DNA from: Clostridia bacterium
Lineage (GTDB): Bacteria; Bacillota; Clostridia; Christensenellales; UBA1242
Length of the DNA: 43,973 bases
Assembly (NCBI GenBank): GCA_017468205.1
Contig: JAFUJK010000039.1
Location: 1-43,973 of the forward strand
Reading direction: 5' to 3'
A program made the translations under genes and the position numbers. Position 1 is the stretch's first letter. Each line of letters begins with the position of its first letter. Of the stretch, positions 1 to 9,000 are shown one piece after another. The notes beneath the pieces are model-generated. The model saw nothing but the letters and a program-made list of their open reading frames with translations. It made no database searches and was not told where the DNA came from.

Positions 1-654
1 AAAAAATTCAACTCGAATTGCAATTTCACTACTATATGATGGAAAAATATCAAGAGTATCGCCTTTTAATCTAAAACACGAACGCGCAAAATCAACATCG
101 TTACGAGAATAATGCATTGAAATTAATTTTTGGACGACCTTACGCATATCAACTTCTTGAGCCACACGTAGGCTTAATCCCATATTATAATATGTTTCAG
201 GATTACCCAAACCATATATACACGAAACTGATGCTACTACAATAGTATCACGTCGTTCCAACAACGAGCAAGTTGCGCTATGACGTAATTTATCAATCTC
301 GTCATTCAATGCCAAGTCTTTCTCTATATAGGTGTCACTACTGGGTATATATGCTTCTGGCTGATAGTAATCATAATAGGACACAAAATATTCGACTCTA
401 TTATTAGGAAAAAATTCGCGGAACTCGTTGCAAAGTTGTGCTGCAAGTGTTTTGTTGTGTGCTAAAATAAGGGCAGGGCGATTTAATCTAGCAATAATAT
501 TTGCCATAGTAAATGTTTTACCACTTCCCGTTACACCTAACAAAACTTGTTCACGCAGTCCATCTTGCAATCCTTCAACTAACTTATCAATCGCTTGAGG
601 TTGGTCGCCTGTTGGTTTATAGGACGAAACTAATTCAAATTTTCTATCTTCCAT
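1..654 (-). CDS. uvrB: UvrABC excinuclease subunit B, N-terminal part
   Basis: UvrB is the DNA-damage verification helicase of nucleotide excision repair; it is loaded by UvrA and recruits UvrC. The visible 218 residues include Walker A (GVTGSGKT, residues 40-47), the [10 protein letters not shown] segment and the [11 protein letters not shown] beta-hairpin (residues 93-103) that inserts between DNA strands. The family is usually about 660 residues, so roughly a third is here and the gene leaves the window at its left edge. The start at 654 is chosen because AGGAG lies just upstream and the protein begins as family members do ([10 protein letters not shown]). A good promoter at 693-721 drives it. 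I saw no LexA-type operator there, but did not search exhaustively. Confidence 0.97.
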   Translation of the reverse strand, partial: MEDRKFELVSSYKPTGDQPQAIDKLVEGLQDGLREQVLLGVTGSGKTFTMANIIARLNRPALILAHNKTLAAQLCNEFREFFPNNRVEYFVSYYDYYQPEAYIPSSDTYIEKDLALNDEIDKLRHSATCSLLERRDTIVVASVSCIYGLGNPETYYNMGLSLRVAQEVDMRKVVQKLISMHYSRNDVDFARSCFRLKGDTLDIFPSYSSEIAIRVEFF

Positions 655-692
655 ACACTCTCCTATTATACCCAAATTTATGAATAATAATT

Positions 693-721
693 ATTATATC
701 ACATAAATATAACATTTGCAA
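693..721 (-). promoter_or_regulatory. Sigma-A-type promoter of uvrB
   Basis: Read on the minus strand: TTGCAA, a 17-bp spacer, then TATAAT. The -10 box ends about 40 bases before the uvrB start codon. Nothing resembling a LexA box was obvious between the promoter and the gene. Confidence 0.7.
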
Positions 722-724
722 TAC

Positions 725-759
725 AAAAAATGAAAAAGAGCAAATGCTCTTTTTCATTT
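725..759 (-). terminator. Rho-independent terminator of the 1106-aa surface protein gene
   Basis: A perfect 10-bp stem (GAAAAAGAGC/GCTCTTTTTC, 732-741 and 746-755) with an AAAT loop is followed on the minus strand by a T-rich run (725-730). It lies 15-50 bases past the stop codon of the gene ending at 774. Confidence 0.85.
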
Positions 760-773
760 ATATACAATCAAAA

Positions 774-3700
774 TTATTTGGTCTTTTTGTCGTCATCCTT
801 GTTGACTTTTAATGAGGTGGTTGGTTTAGAAGTCTTTGAAGGCTTAACGAAGAAGAAGATTACAAGTCCCAAAACAATTAGGCTAACAACGATTAATACT
901 GTACCCCATACTGTAGAACTGCTTGCTCCTGTGTTAGAAGCTGCACTTGCAACAGTAAAGGTTTTTACTACTTGTTGTGCTTGGTTGTGTGCTGCATCCT
1001 TAACATCAAAGGTTACAACATACTTACCAGCAATGCTAGCGTCGATTGTAATTGTGTTGTCTTTTACTTCGTACTCGATATTCTCACCATCGCGAGTAAT
1101 AACGATTGTCAAGTCGTCAGCATCAAGAGAACTTTCTGTTTCTTCAATATCAATTTTTGAAAGGTCAATTACTAATGTACCATCTTTCACTGCTTTTTCA
1201 GGAGCAGTTACAGCATCGTCTTCCAAAATGATTTCTGGTGGAGTTACATCACCAATGTTCAAAACAAATGTACGTTCTGAAACATTACCAGTGTTGTCTG
1301 ATACAGAGTAAACAGCGTTCACTTTGCCTTGTTTTGTAGCAGTGAATGTAAGGTCAGCACTTGATGTGATTTCCTTGAACTTTTCACTGTCACCTTGATA
1401 TGTCAAGGTAATTTTCATTGTTGATTCATCAACACCACTACCATTGTCGGCAATAGATTTGAACCAAGGCAATGTGTAAGTGTTTGTTTGTGCACTATCC
1501 CATTCATAGTTTGTGTTGTCAAGTGCTTCATTCTCAATTGTAAATGTTGGCAATACTGTATCAGCTGAAGAGAATGTTACTTTAGCTGAACCGTTTTGCG
1601 CGTAGTCACAAATGATACCAGCACCAGCAGCCTTAGCAGCCCAAGCACGAACAGAAATGTCGTCATCAAGAGTAATAATTTCACCAATGATGCGGTCGCT
1701 AGCTGGTGTCATATATTTACCCTTGATTTGCACAAGCAAGTCATTAGCAGTTAAAACATTCAAATCAGCTTGTGCAACTTCTTTTGTTGTGAACTTTACG
1801 TTCATAGTTGAAAGGTCTACTTCTGTCTTGTTGTCGTAAACGTGAATCTTGTCAAGCAAGTTAATCACATTTCCGTATTCTTGTGAGTCAATACTTTCAA
1901 TAGTTACAGAATAACCATTATTAAAGTCAACATCGTAGTTAATGCTAAATGTTGAAGTGTTGTTGTTTTGGTCAGTTGCAACTACAGTTACGATGTACTT
2001 ACCTGCAATGTTAGGTGTAAAAGTTGCACCTTCGATTGAAGCAGTCTTGTCACCACTTGTTGTTGCGTTGATGAAATCAACAACTTTGCCATCTTCGTTG
2101 ATAACATAAGCAATAAGACGAATATCAGTTAAGTCATCTGTGTATTCAATTGTTGGTAAAACAATATCCTTATCAGATGCAATATTAGAAAAGTCAATAC
2201 TTGATTGTTGTGGTGCTGTTATGTCGTCAGAGTAGTCAACAATAGAAATTGTCTTTGTTACTTCTACTGGTGTTGCATTGATGTCGTCAGTAGCTTTGAA
2301 TACAACATTCATTTCAGCAAAAACATCAGAATATCCGTTTGGTTTATCAACTTCAATAGAATAAATACCATCTTTTGCTGTAATTGTTGTAGCATCTCCA
2401 GAGTTGCCATCAAAGTAGTAAGAAACTTCTAATTTAACTCTTGTGTCAACAACTTCGTTTGAGTCGCTAGATTTAAGGTCTGTGATTGTTGGAGCACCAA
2501 ATGTAACGGTCTTACCAGCACGAACTGTGCTTACCATTGAAGGTGCTTTTACAGTTAAAACTGGGCTTGTAAAGTCATCGTCAGTTACAATTTCAAGTGT
2601 GTAACTTGGAAGTTGCTTTGTTGTTCCGCTAATAACGTTACCTTCGTCATCAACATAGCAAGCCTCATATCTAATTGTGTAAGTGTAAGTGTTGTCAGAA
2701 CTTGTTGTGTTTGTAAAATCAAATTCGTAAGGAACAACCTCGTTTGCTGTGTATTTAGTTGTACCATCAGCTTTAGTTTCGTTTTCCAAAGTTGCAATAC
2801 GGCTGTTGTTTTGGTAAATAGCACGTGTAAGTTTAAGGTTGTCGTAATCACCCCAACCGCCTTCTGCATAGATTGCTGGGAAGTTTACAGTAAGAGTTGT
2901 GTCTGTTGACTTCTTGAACAATTTAGTAGGAATCATATAATCAGCATTTTCCAACTCTTCAATATTCATTGTAGCAACATTAGCAACATCGTAGCCATTA
3001 ACTACTTTAACTTCAATAGAGTTACCTGATTTTGTAACGTAGTTAACAAAGAAGAATTCAGAGTGTTCATTTCCAGCAAAATCAACAGTCTTGTATGTGA
3101 ACTTAAAGTTTCCATTCTCTTTTGGTGTAAACTTAAAGTCAGAAATTTTTTCATAAGTGTCGCTTGTGTTAGTAATGTTTTCAACAGTAATTTCTGTGTA
3201 AACATTGTCAACAACTGCATTGTTTGCTTCCTTGTTTACAACTTTTGGTGTAGGAAGCGTAACTTCGTTACCTACTGACATAGAAAGGCTACTGATAGCA
3301 CTGCTGTATCCATCATAAGCCAAAGTTACATCAGGTCTTTTGGTAACAACGTTAAAAGTTTTCTTTTCAACAACATTTGTACCATTGTTGTTGTAAGTGT
3401 AAGTTACTGTGTAAGTACCTGCATCGGTGCTTGCAACAGTGTAAGTCTTAAAGCCCTCAACAGTTGTAAGTTGAGAAGAAATGTCTCCACTTGGGCCCTC
3501 TAACTTAATTGAAACGCTTGCGCCAGTTACTTCATCCTCACCTACCATAACCTTAGGCATAGGGAAAGTAATTATGTCGCCTGCTTGAACAACAGTAGGC
3601 ATAATTTGCTTGCTGTTTGAATCAAACTCAAACTTAGCCTCATTTGCTGTTACTGTTACTTTGATGTCACGAGTTGTTGTTTTTGCTGTGCCGTTGTCAG

Positions 3701-4094
3701 CTGAATAAGTGAAAGTGTAAGTGTCAGAACCGCTTACAGCGATAAATTTCTTACCAGAATTATCACCGCTATCCGCTGTTAATGGCGCAACTGTTACTCC
3801 TGCTGAATTTGTAACGATAAGTGTAGGTTCGGTAGACTGACCATTAATTTTTGCAGTAGGAATAGCAAAACCTTGGTAAGTAGTAGTACCAACAACAAAG
3901 TCGTCCAATTCATCGATGTCAAAACTTGACTGGTAATTAGTTACTTCGATAATATATCCAGCTTGACTAGGTGTAGTGATGGTGGTAAGACCACTAGCCA
4001 TTGTCAACAGCATAGGACTCATTAAGCCGAAAGAAAAGGTTACCATTAGCACGAATGCTAATAAAGTCATTTTGCCAAATAATTTCGTTTTCAT
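774..4094 (-). CDS. Large Ig-like repeat surface protein, membrane-anchored at the C terminus
   Basis: A 1106-residue predicted exported protein of unknown ligand. Residues 1-34 are a signal peptide (basic start, long hydrophobic core, then SG). The body is a chain of beta-rich Ig-like modules rich in Thr, Asp and Asn. Several begin with a related stretch: PTVVQAGDIITFPMPKV, SMSVGNEVTLPTPKV, STVRAGKTVTFGAPTI. Residues 1062-1083 form one transmembrane helix, followed by a 23-residue Lys/Asp-rich tail. There is no LPXTG motif, so it is probably held by the helix and not by sortase. The start follows AAGGAG with good spacing. It is a single-gene unit with a promoter at 4127-4155 and a terminator at 725-759. 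An adhesin or surface-layer role is inference from architecture; no enzyme motif was seen. Confidence 0.8.
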   Translation of the reverse strand: MKTKLFGKMTLLAFVLMVTFSFGLMSPMLLTMASGLTTITTPSQAGYIIEVTNYQSSFDIDELDDFVVGTTTYQGFAIPTAKINGQSTEPTLIVTNSAGVTVAPLTADSGDNSGKKFIAVSGSDTYTFTYSADNGTAKTTTRDIKVTVTANEAKFEFDSNSKQIMPTVVQAGDIITFPMPKVMVGEDEVTGASVSIKLEGPSGDISSQLTTVEGFKTYTVASTDAGTYTVTYTYNNNGTNVVEKKTFNVVTKRPDVTLAYDGYSSAISSLSMSVGNEVTLPTPKVVNKEANNAVVDNVYTEITVENITNTSDTYEKISDFKFTPKENGNFKFTYKTVDFAGNEHSEFFFVNYVTKSGNSIEVKVVNGYDVANVATMNIEELENADYMIPTKLFKKSTDTTLTVNFPAIYAEGGWGDYDNLKLTRAIYQNNSRIATLENETKADGTTKYTANEVVPYEFDFTNTTSSDNTYTYTIRYEACYVDDEGNVISGTTKQLPSYTLEIVTDDDFTSPVLTVKAPSMVSTVRAGKTVTFGAPTITDLKSSDSNEVVDTRVKLEVSYYFDGNSGDATTITAKDGIYSIEVDKPNGYSDVFAEMNVVFKATDDINATPVEVTKTISIVDYSDDITAPQQSSIDFSNIASDKDIVLPTIEYTDDLTDIRLIAYVINEDGKVVDFINATTSGDKTASIEGATFTPNIAGKYIVTVVATDQNNNTSTFSINYDVDFNNGYSVTIESIDSQEYGNVINLLDKIHVYDNKTEVDLSTMNVKFTTKEVAQADLNVLTANDLLVQIKGKYMTPASDRIIGEIITLDDDISVRAWAAKAAGAGIICDYAQNGSAKVTFSSADTVLPTFTIENEALDNTNYEWDSAQTNTYTLPWFKSIADNGSGVDESTMKITLTYQGDSEKFKEITSSADLTFTATKQGKVNAVYSVSDNTGNVSERTFVLNIGDVTPPEIILEDDAVTAPEKAVKDGTLVIDLSKIDIEETESSLDADDLTIVITRDGENIEYEVKDNTITIDASIAGKYVVTFDVKDAAHNQAQQVVKTFTVASAASNTGASSSTVWGTVLIVVSLIVLGLVIFFFVKPSKTSKPTTSLKVNKDDDKKTK

Positions 4095-4126
4095 TTAAGG
4101 TCTCCTTATATATTAGTAACATTACG

Positions 4127-4155
4127 ATTGTATAACATTACCAAAGTTTTGTCAA
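4127..4155 (-). promoter_or_regulatory. Sigma-A-type promoter of the 1106-aa surface protein gene
   Basis: Minus strand: consensus TTGACA (4150-4155), a 17-bp spacer, then TACAAT (4127-4132). This leaves a short 5' leader before the AAGGAG site and ATG at 4094. Confidence 0.8.
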
Positions 4156-4372
4156 CAAATTAAGCCACAATTTTGGAAACATTTTACCAAAATGTGCAGT
4201 TTTTTTACATTTCTAGTTTGTTAGATAGATTTTCTTTTATGCTGTAAAAAATCGACTTATTTTGTCGAAAGAAATTTTTAAGTCATTTTTTAGCCAAATT
4301 TAATTAATATTTGTATTAAATTTATATGCTTTTGTGTCAAAAAATTTTACTTTTCATATATATTTTATACGA
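4156..4372. other. AT-rich intergenic stretch with no gene seen
   Basis: This is most of the gap between the Cys-rich protein gene and the 1106-aa surface protein gene (4095-4446). It is very AT-rich and I found no start codon with a ribosome binding site on either strand. The only structure noted is a small 5-bp hairpin, TCGAC/GTCGA, at 4252-4268. Confidence 0.5.
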
Positions 4373-4401
4373 AGAAAAACAATCCCAAAAATTGGGATTG
4401 T
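4373..4401 (-). terminator. Rho-independent terminator of the small Cys-rich protein gene
   Basis: The stem ACAATCCCAA/TTGGGATTGT (4379-4388 and 4392-4401) has a 3-base loop and is followed on the minus strand by TTTTTC. It lies about 50 bases past the stop of the gene ending at 4447. Confidence 0.85.
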
Positions 4402-4446
4402 CTGTTTTTAGTTCAACACAAAATTCACCTAATTTCAGTTGATTAA

Positions 4447-4671
4447 TTAGCAGTTGCAGTCATATGAATCGCAATCACATCTCTTTTTCTTAAAGCAACA
4501 GCAGAAGAATAAGAGCAAAATCAAAATCGTGCACCAGTCTAGACCGCAATTTAAAATTCCACAGTTCATAAGAACGAATAAGATAACAAGTAAAGTCAAG
4601 ACTTCGCAACTAGAATTTTTTCCAGAGGTTAAGCCACATCCGCAACCGCCTCCGAACAATTTGCTAAACAT
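4447..4671 (-). CDS. Small Cys-rich membrane protein of unknown function
   Basis: A 74-residue protein with about 13 cysteines. It begins MFSKLFGGGCGCG, has two hydrophobic stretches (LTLLVILFVLM and CTILILLLFF) and ends in a basic then Cys/Asp-rich tail (KKKRCDCDSYDCNC). The start at 4671 is preferred to an in-frame TTG at 4686, because GGAGG overlaps that TTG and lies 8 bases before the ATG. Similar short Gly/Cys/hydrophobic proteins are common in spore-forming Clostridia and are sometimes annotated as chorion-like or YjcZ-like. That resemblance is in style only and does not give a function. It has its own terminator. A metal-binding or disulfide-linked coat or envelope protein is a guess. 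Confidence 0.65.
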   Translation of the reverse strand: MFSKLFGGGCGCGLTSGKNSSCEVLTLLVILFVLMNCGILNCGLDWCTILILLLFFCCCFKKKRCDCDSYDCNC

Positions 4672-4779
4672 CTTTTGGACCTCCAAATCTATTGTTTATT
4701 AAAATTTTCTCATTATGTAAGTTCTTTCGTACTCAAAAGTCGCTTGTACTTCATTTAGATTTATCTCTACATTGTCAGT

Positions 4780-4814
4780 ATATATAAAAATAGTGAAAAA
4801 TGTTACTATTTTTT
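4780..4814 (-). terminator. Likely terminator overlapping the lipoprotein stop codon
   Basis: The stem AAAAATAGT/ACTATTTTT (4786-4794 and 4805-4813) has a 10-base loop, and the stop codon of the lipoprotein gene lies within its 5' arm. It is AT-rich, so weaker than the others. Confidence 0.5.
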
Positions 4815-5480
4815 CGCAACTATTTCACCTGTTTTTGTATCAATAACCATAGAAATTTCACCACCATCTTCATTTACAAATCGTACATACCAAAAATATA
4901 CCCCTAGATTTCGATCACTACTAATTATTTTGCAATATGCTTCTATTCTTTTATCGCCATTTTCAACAAACGATAGAATATTCTCTGAAGCCTCATTTAT
5001 AGCAATATTCAAGGCTTGTGCATTATCTATCTCAAAAGCACAGGAAATGCACTGCATTTTGCTGATTTCTGTTACTCCATTAACAATAATATAGGCAAAA
5101 ATCGTATCAGTATCCGTTATTGCAACCTTTAAATCAGCGGCTAAACTACTGTCAAAAGGGCTTTCTTCAAATTCTCCACTATAAGTTTTTTCATTCACTT
5201 CAACCGTGTAACTGAGACCAAAAGTACTAACATTTGTAGTTGGAACGACACTCAATACGCAGAAATCGACCCTATTTTCACAAATACCATTTGTTTCATA
5301 AGGCTCTTCTCGGGTTCCACTCCACATCGATACAGCGAAATTTTGAGTAGAACCTGTAAAATAGTGATTATGTGATTCTGATAAATTATTTTTTACTAAT
5401 TCTTCTACTGAAATGCCACAACCTGCTAAAATAATTACAGCAAAAACTGGCAACAAAGAAAAAAGATAACGAATTTTCAT
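4806..5480 (-). CDS. Predicted lipoprotein of unknown function
   Basis: A 224-residue protein with a clear lipoprotein signal: a basic start, a hydrophobic core and the lipobox LAGC, with the lipidated cysteine at residue 21. The mature part is acidic and mostly beta-like. Its end (residues about 190-224: VYFWYVRFVNEDGGEISMVIDTKTGEIV, shown here only as a description of a Gly-turn and 'TKTGEIV' strand) resembles the last strand of PepSY-like domains, which is weak evidence. It carries cysteines at NGICENR, DFCVLSV and MQCISCAFE. The gene lies just downstream of the rpiB terminator, so it is probably transcribed alone; I found no convincing promoter. The ribosome binding site AGGAG can pair with a sequence 15 bases upstream. 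Confidence 0.75.
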   Translation of the reverse strand: MKIRYLFSLLPVFAVIILAGCGISVEELVKNNLSESHNHYFTGSTQNFAVSMWSGTREEPYETNGICENRVDFCVLSVVPTTNVSTFGLSYTVEVNEKTYSGEFEESPFDSSLAADLKVAITDTDTIFAYIIVNGVTEISKMQCISCAFEIDNAQALNIAINEASENILSFVENGDKRIEAYCKIISSDRNLGVYFWYVRFVNEDGGEISMVIDTKTGEIVAKK

Positions 5481-5487
5481 TTTATTA

Positions 5488-5516
5488 TTCTCCTTATAAT
5501 AAATATATTAGGAGAA
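5488..5516 (-). promoter_or_regulatory. Inverted repeat covering the lipoprotein ribosome binding site
   Basis: On the minus strand TTCTCCT (5516-5510) is followed 15 bases later by AGGAGAA (5494-5488), which is the ribosome binding site of the lipoprotein gene. A 7-bp hairpin would hide the site. Whether it is regulatory is inference. Confidence 0.5.
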
Positions 5517-5529
5517 GCCAATGATTATT

Positions 5530-5562
5530 AAAAAAAGTTTGGCTCATTACCAAACTTTTTCA
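5530..5562 (-). terminator. Rho-independent terminator of rpiB
   Basis: A perfect 11-bp stem AAAAAGTTTGG/CCAAACTTTTT with a 7-base loop is followed on the minus strand by a run of seven T. It lies just past the rpiB stop. Confidence 0.9.
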
Positions 5563-5567
5563 CTATT

Positions 5568-5990
5568 TTAGTCGATTTCATTCATTCTTTCAGCGTATTT
5601 TCCGCCCAAAAATTCCGTTGTTAAAAATTTCTCTAACATTTTTTTTGCCTTACAAGGACACCCGCGACGACCAGCTAACACCAACACATTTGCATTATTG
5701 TGTTGTCTTGCTAATTGCGCCGTTTTAACGTCCTTACAAAGTGCTGCACGGATACCTCTAATACGATTTGCAGTAATACTCATTCCTATACCTGTACCGC
5801 ATATTAAAACGCCTTTATTGGCATCATTTTCTAACACTTTAGAACAAAGCATTTTAGCATATTTAGGAAAGTCCACACTTTCAAATGAATTTGTTCCTAA
5901 ATCCTCAAATTGAACACCTTTTTTTGTAAGCATTTTAACTAACTTTTGCTTTAAATTATAACCTGCGTGGTCGCTTGCGATAAACAACAT
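5568..5990 (-). CDS. rpiB: Ribose-5-phosphate isomerase B
   Basis: A cytosolic enzyme of the pentose phosphate pathway that interconverts ribose 5-phosphate and ribulose 5-phosphate. The 140-residue length is normal for the RpiB/LacA family. Visible motifs are IASDHAGYNLK at the N terminus, the catalytic-cysteine loop GVLICGTGIGMSI near residues 60-75, the GIRAALCKD strand, and the RQHNNANVLVLAGR segment that binds the substrate. The start follows GAGGTG. The gene has its own promoter and terminator, so it is a single unit among surface-protein genes. Other LacA/RpiB family members such as allose-6-phosphate isomerase are possible, but no sugar operon is nearby. Rpe, which handles the other ribulose-5-phosphate reaction, is also encoded in this window. 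Confidence 0.93.
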   Translation of the reverse strand: MLFIASDHAGYNLKQKLVKMLTKKGVQFEDLGTNSFESVDFPKYAKMLCSKVLENDANKGVLICGTGIGMSITANRIRGIRAALCKDVKTAQLARQHNNANVLVLAGRRGCPCKAKKMLEKFLTTEFLGGKYAERMNEID

Positions 5991-6008
5991 AAAATCACCT
6001 CTTTACAT

Positions 6009-6037
6009 ATTATAGCGCAAAACAGCTTAAATATCAA
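6009..6037 (-). promoter_or_regulatory. Sigma-A-type promoter of rpiB
   Basis: Minus strand: TTGATA (6032-6037), a 17-bp spacer, then a perfect TATAAT (6009-6014), about 20 bases before the ATG at 5990. Confidence 0.8.
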
Positions 6038-6047
6038 ACAAATAAAC

Positions 6048-6079
6048 ATAAAAGACCGCTTATTTTAGCAGTCTTTTAT
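6048..6079 (-). terminator. Probable terminator of the 1535-aa surface protein operon
   Basis: A 13-bp stem with one G-U pair (6048-6060 and 6067-6079) and a 6-base loop lies directly after the stop codon at 6083. The following T run is broken (TTTTATGTTTATTTG), so strength is uncertain. Confidence 0.6.
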
Positions 6080-6082
6080 AAA

Positions 6083-9000
6083 TTATCTTTGATTAACCTT
6101 TTTGTGTTTAGAAGGTTTTTTGTTTTTCTTAGACTTTGTTTGCTTTGTTGGAGTTTTTATTGTTTTTTCTTGTTTTACCTGGGTGGTTTTAGGTTCGACA
6201 TTTTCAACAACTTTATTTTCAACAATATTTTCTTCGGTCTTAAGAGTAGGTTTTTGCTCTGTTGCTTTCAATGATTTTCCAACAACTTCACCTTTGTGGT
6301 TTACAGCTGCAACAGAAATTTTTCTTACAGGAATTGGAGCAACGTTTGCTTTTGTATTCTTTCTAGTAGGAACTGGCTCAATCTTGTCGCGATATTTGTC
6401 ACGTTTTTGTGCCTTAATCAATACATCTTTGTCGTCCTTACCATTAATCAATGCACGTACTGGCATTGGCTCAGCTTCTTTCATCTTAATGTAAGCGGCA
6501 GAACCAGCAATCAATACGATTGCAAACAATACACAACCAGCAAGAATAATCAAAATATTCCAGTCAAAATTCTTCTTAAACAATGCACGAACTTCCACAT
6601 CACCGCTAAGGTTCATAGTAAATTCGTCTGCAGTGCTTACAACAACATCGTTAATAACCCAACCTATGAATGTGCAGTTATTTTCGCTAACCGCTTGCAA
6701 TGTAATTGTGTCGTTATAAGTACCGCTAGTGTTTCCTAAAATTTTACCATAATCACTATTGCTTGAAATAGCAGAAACAGTGAAAATTGGTTCAAACACA
6801 GCATTGTAAACAACGTCGCCTCTAATATTGAAGTGGTAAATTGCATCGTAACTTGCATTAATGTCATTTGAAGTCCATTTTACAAAGCGGTAACCTTCAC
6901 CAGCTTCAGCGATTAATGTTACACGACTTCCGTTGACATATTCACCTGCACCAGTTACTCTACCAGCGTTCAAATCAGACATTTGAATGGTAACAGTTGA
7001 TACGCTTTCAAAATTTGCATACAAGTTCAACACTTGGTCTACACGCAACGATGAAATTGTGTTAGAAGTAGTCATTAAAGTACCACGTCCCAATGTGTTG
7101 TCATCTTTTTTATACCAACCTGCAAAGCGATAGCCTTCGTTAGCCAAAGCTGTCAATGAAATAATGTCTCCATATTTATAAATATTAGCATTTAAGCCTT
7201 CGATGCTTCCTGCCTCGTTAAATAAGTCATAGATGCCTGTTTGCTCGTTCCATTTCGCAGTATAAACTGAAACTTTGATATCAACAGGTATGAATACTGC
7301 TTTAACAGTCATTTCGTTGCCCTTTGCAACCAATTCCATACTTATAGCAGTTGAAACAGGTACATTATTGATTTCCCAGTGACTAAACTTATACATACCA
7401 CTACGAGCAGTGAGATATTCATTAGACACGCTAACTATTACAGATTTTCCATATTCTCTAGCGATAGGAACAAGGCTTGACACACCATCAACGGTAAACC
7501 AATTTTGCCCATTTTCATCACCTTCAGCAGCGAACTTAATAGTTGTAGTCTTGATGCAGAATTTTGCTGTAAAATGCATATCGGTTGTAACTTTGCGAGC
7601 AAATGTTAAAGTTTGACCATTGAGATTGTAATCCAATACGTTTACACTAGAACCTCCGCCAAGTGTAACGTTAAGCCCTTCGCTTCTCACAAAATCAAAC
7701 ATACTAGGAATTGCTATTGAAATTGTGGCGAGGTCGTCATAATAATAATTACCTGCACCAGTTACACAACTTGTTTCGAAGTTCAAACCATTGTCTGCTT
7801 GAACATCAAGAATTACGTCCACAAGGTAAAGATGGCGTTTCAATACAACTTTAATTGTTGTGTCTTTTAAAATTGTAAATTGAATTTGAGTTGGCAAGCC
7901 ATTTGCATCAGTAATTGCGATAACATCACAATCTGCAGAAGATACACCAACGTAATCAATACCATTAGCTAAAGTTATGTCATAAATTACAGCAGTATTG
8001 TACACGAACTCACCACTAGGGTTTGCTGGAGTCAAAGCACTTACTGTTATATCAGCTGCATTTGAAAGTGTCTCGTCTTGTTCATCTACAATTTGAATTA
8101 TTACTGCATAAGTTAATGCCTCAAAAACAGGTTCATAAGTTACAGCATCTGCAATTTCAGTCAAGTTTAAAGTTAAGGTTTTACTTGCAATATCTACTAT
8201 AATAGCAGTTGAATTAGAAGAAATCAATTCATTATTAACCTTGAATCCAACAAATTCATAACCTTCTGATTCGTTAGCAGTAATTACAACAACTTCGTCG
8301 TAGTAGAATGTTGCTGAATCTGTTGCTGAGATTGTAGCACTTGTTACTTCTGCACTACCACCAACAACACCAGCAGACATTTGAACTGCATAACTTATTT
8401 TGTCGAACACCGCAGTAATTATGATATCGCCACCATCTTCCACTTCAAATCTCAAAGTTGAAGAGTGTGGGTTGTCCAAGGTTTTCTCTTCCCCACCTAC
8501 AGTAATTGACCAGTGGTGGAAAATGTGGAATTGGTCTACAGCAGTTGCTGTCAAGTTTATTACAGAACCATATTGGATTGTACTTTGATTAAAATCAGTA
8601 TCATCGGTATTTTTAGCAGAAATACTACCAAAAGTATCATTACTACTTACAATTTGTATGTTGTAGTTCTTGATTCCAAGCAAAGCTTGAACATTAATTG
8701 TTGTAGGAATATCGTTCCCAGCACTAGTAACACCATCAACATAATCGGCAACTTTTAATGAGTAAGTGTTTGAGGCAATATTAGTTTGGTTCATACCATC
8801 AGTCCAGCCAACAACTTCCCAACCAGCAACAGTATTTACTTGGAATGAAATCTCATCTGTATATTTAGCGGTTACTTCTGTTGAATCAACGATATATTCC
8901 TCGCCATTTACAAGTAATGATGAATATTTATCCGCATTGCTTACCGCTAATTTAATGCTGTATGTAGTATAATCCAGAATAGACACTAGAGTACAATCAT

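Noticed and set aside
655..773. LexA (SOS) operator upstream of uvrB
   Set aside because: I looked for a CGAAC-N4-GTTCG-like site around the promoter and saw none.
730..1311. Plus-strand open frames antisense to the surface-protein genes (also at 6102-6494, 8766-8972, 14281-14649 and similar)
   Set aside because: They are shadows of strongly supported minus-strand genes; they lack ribosome binding sites, and their Cys/Ser/Phe-rich composition mirrors the antisense of Thr/Asn-rich proteins.
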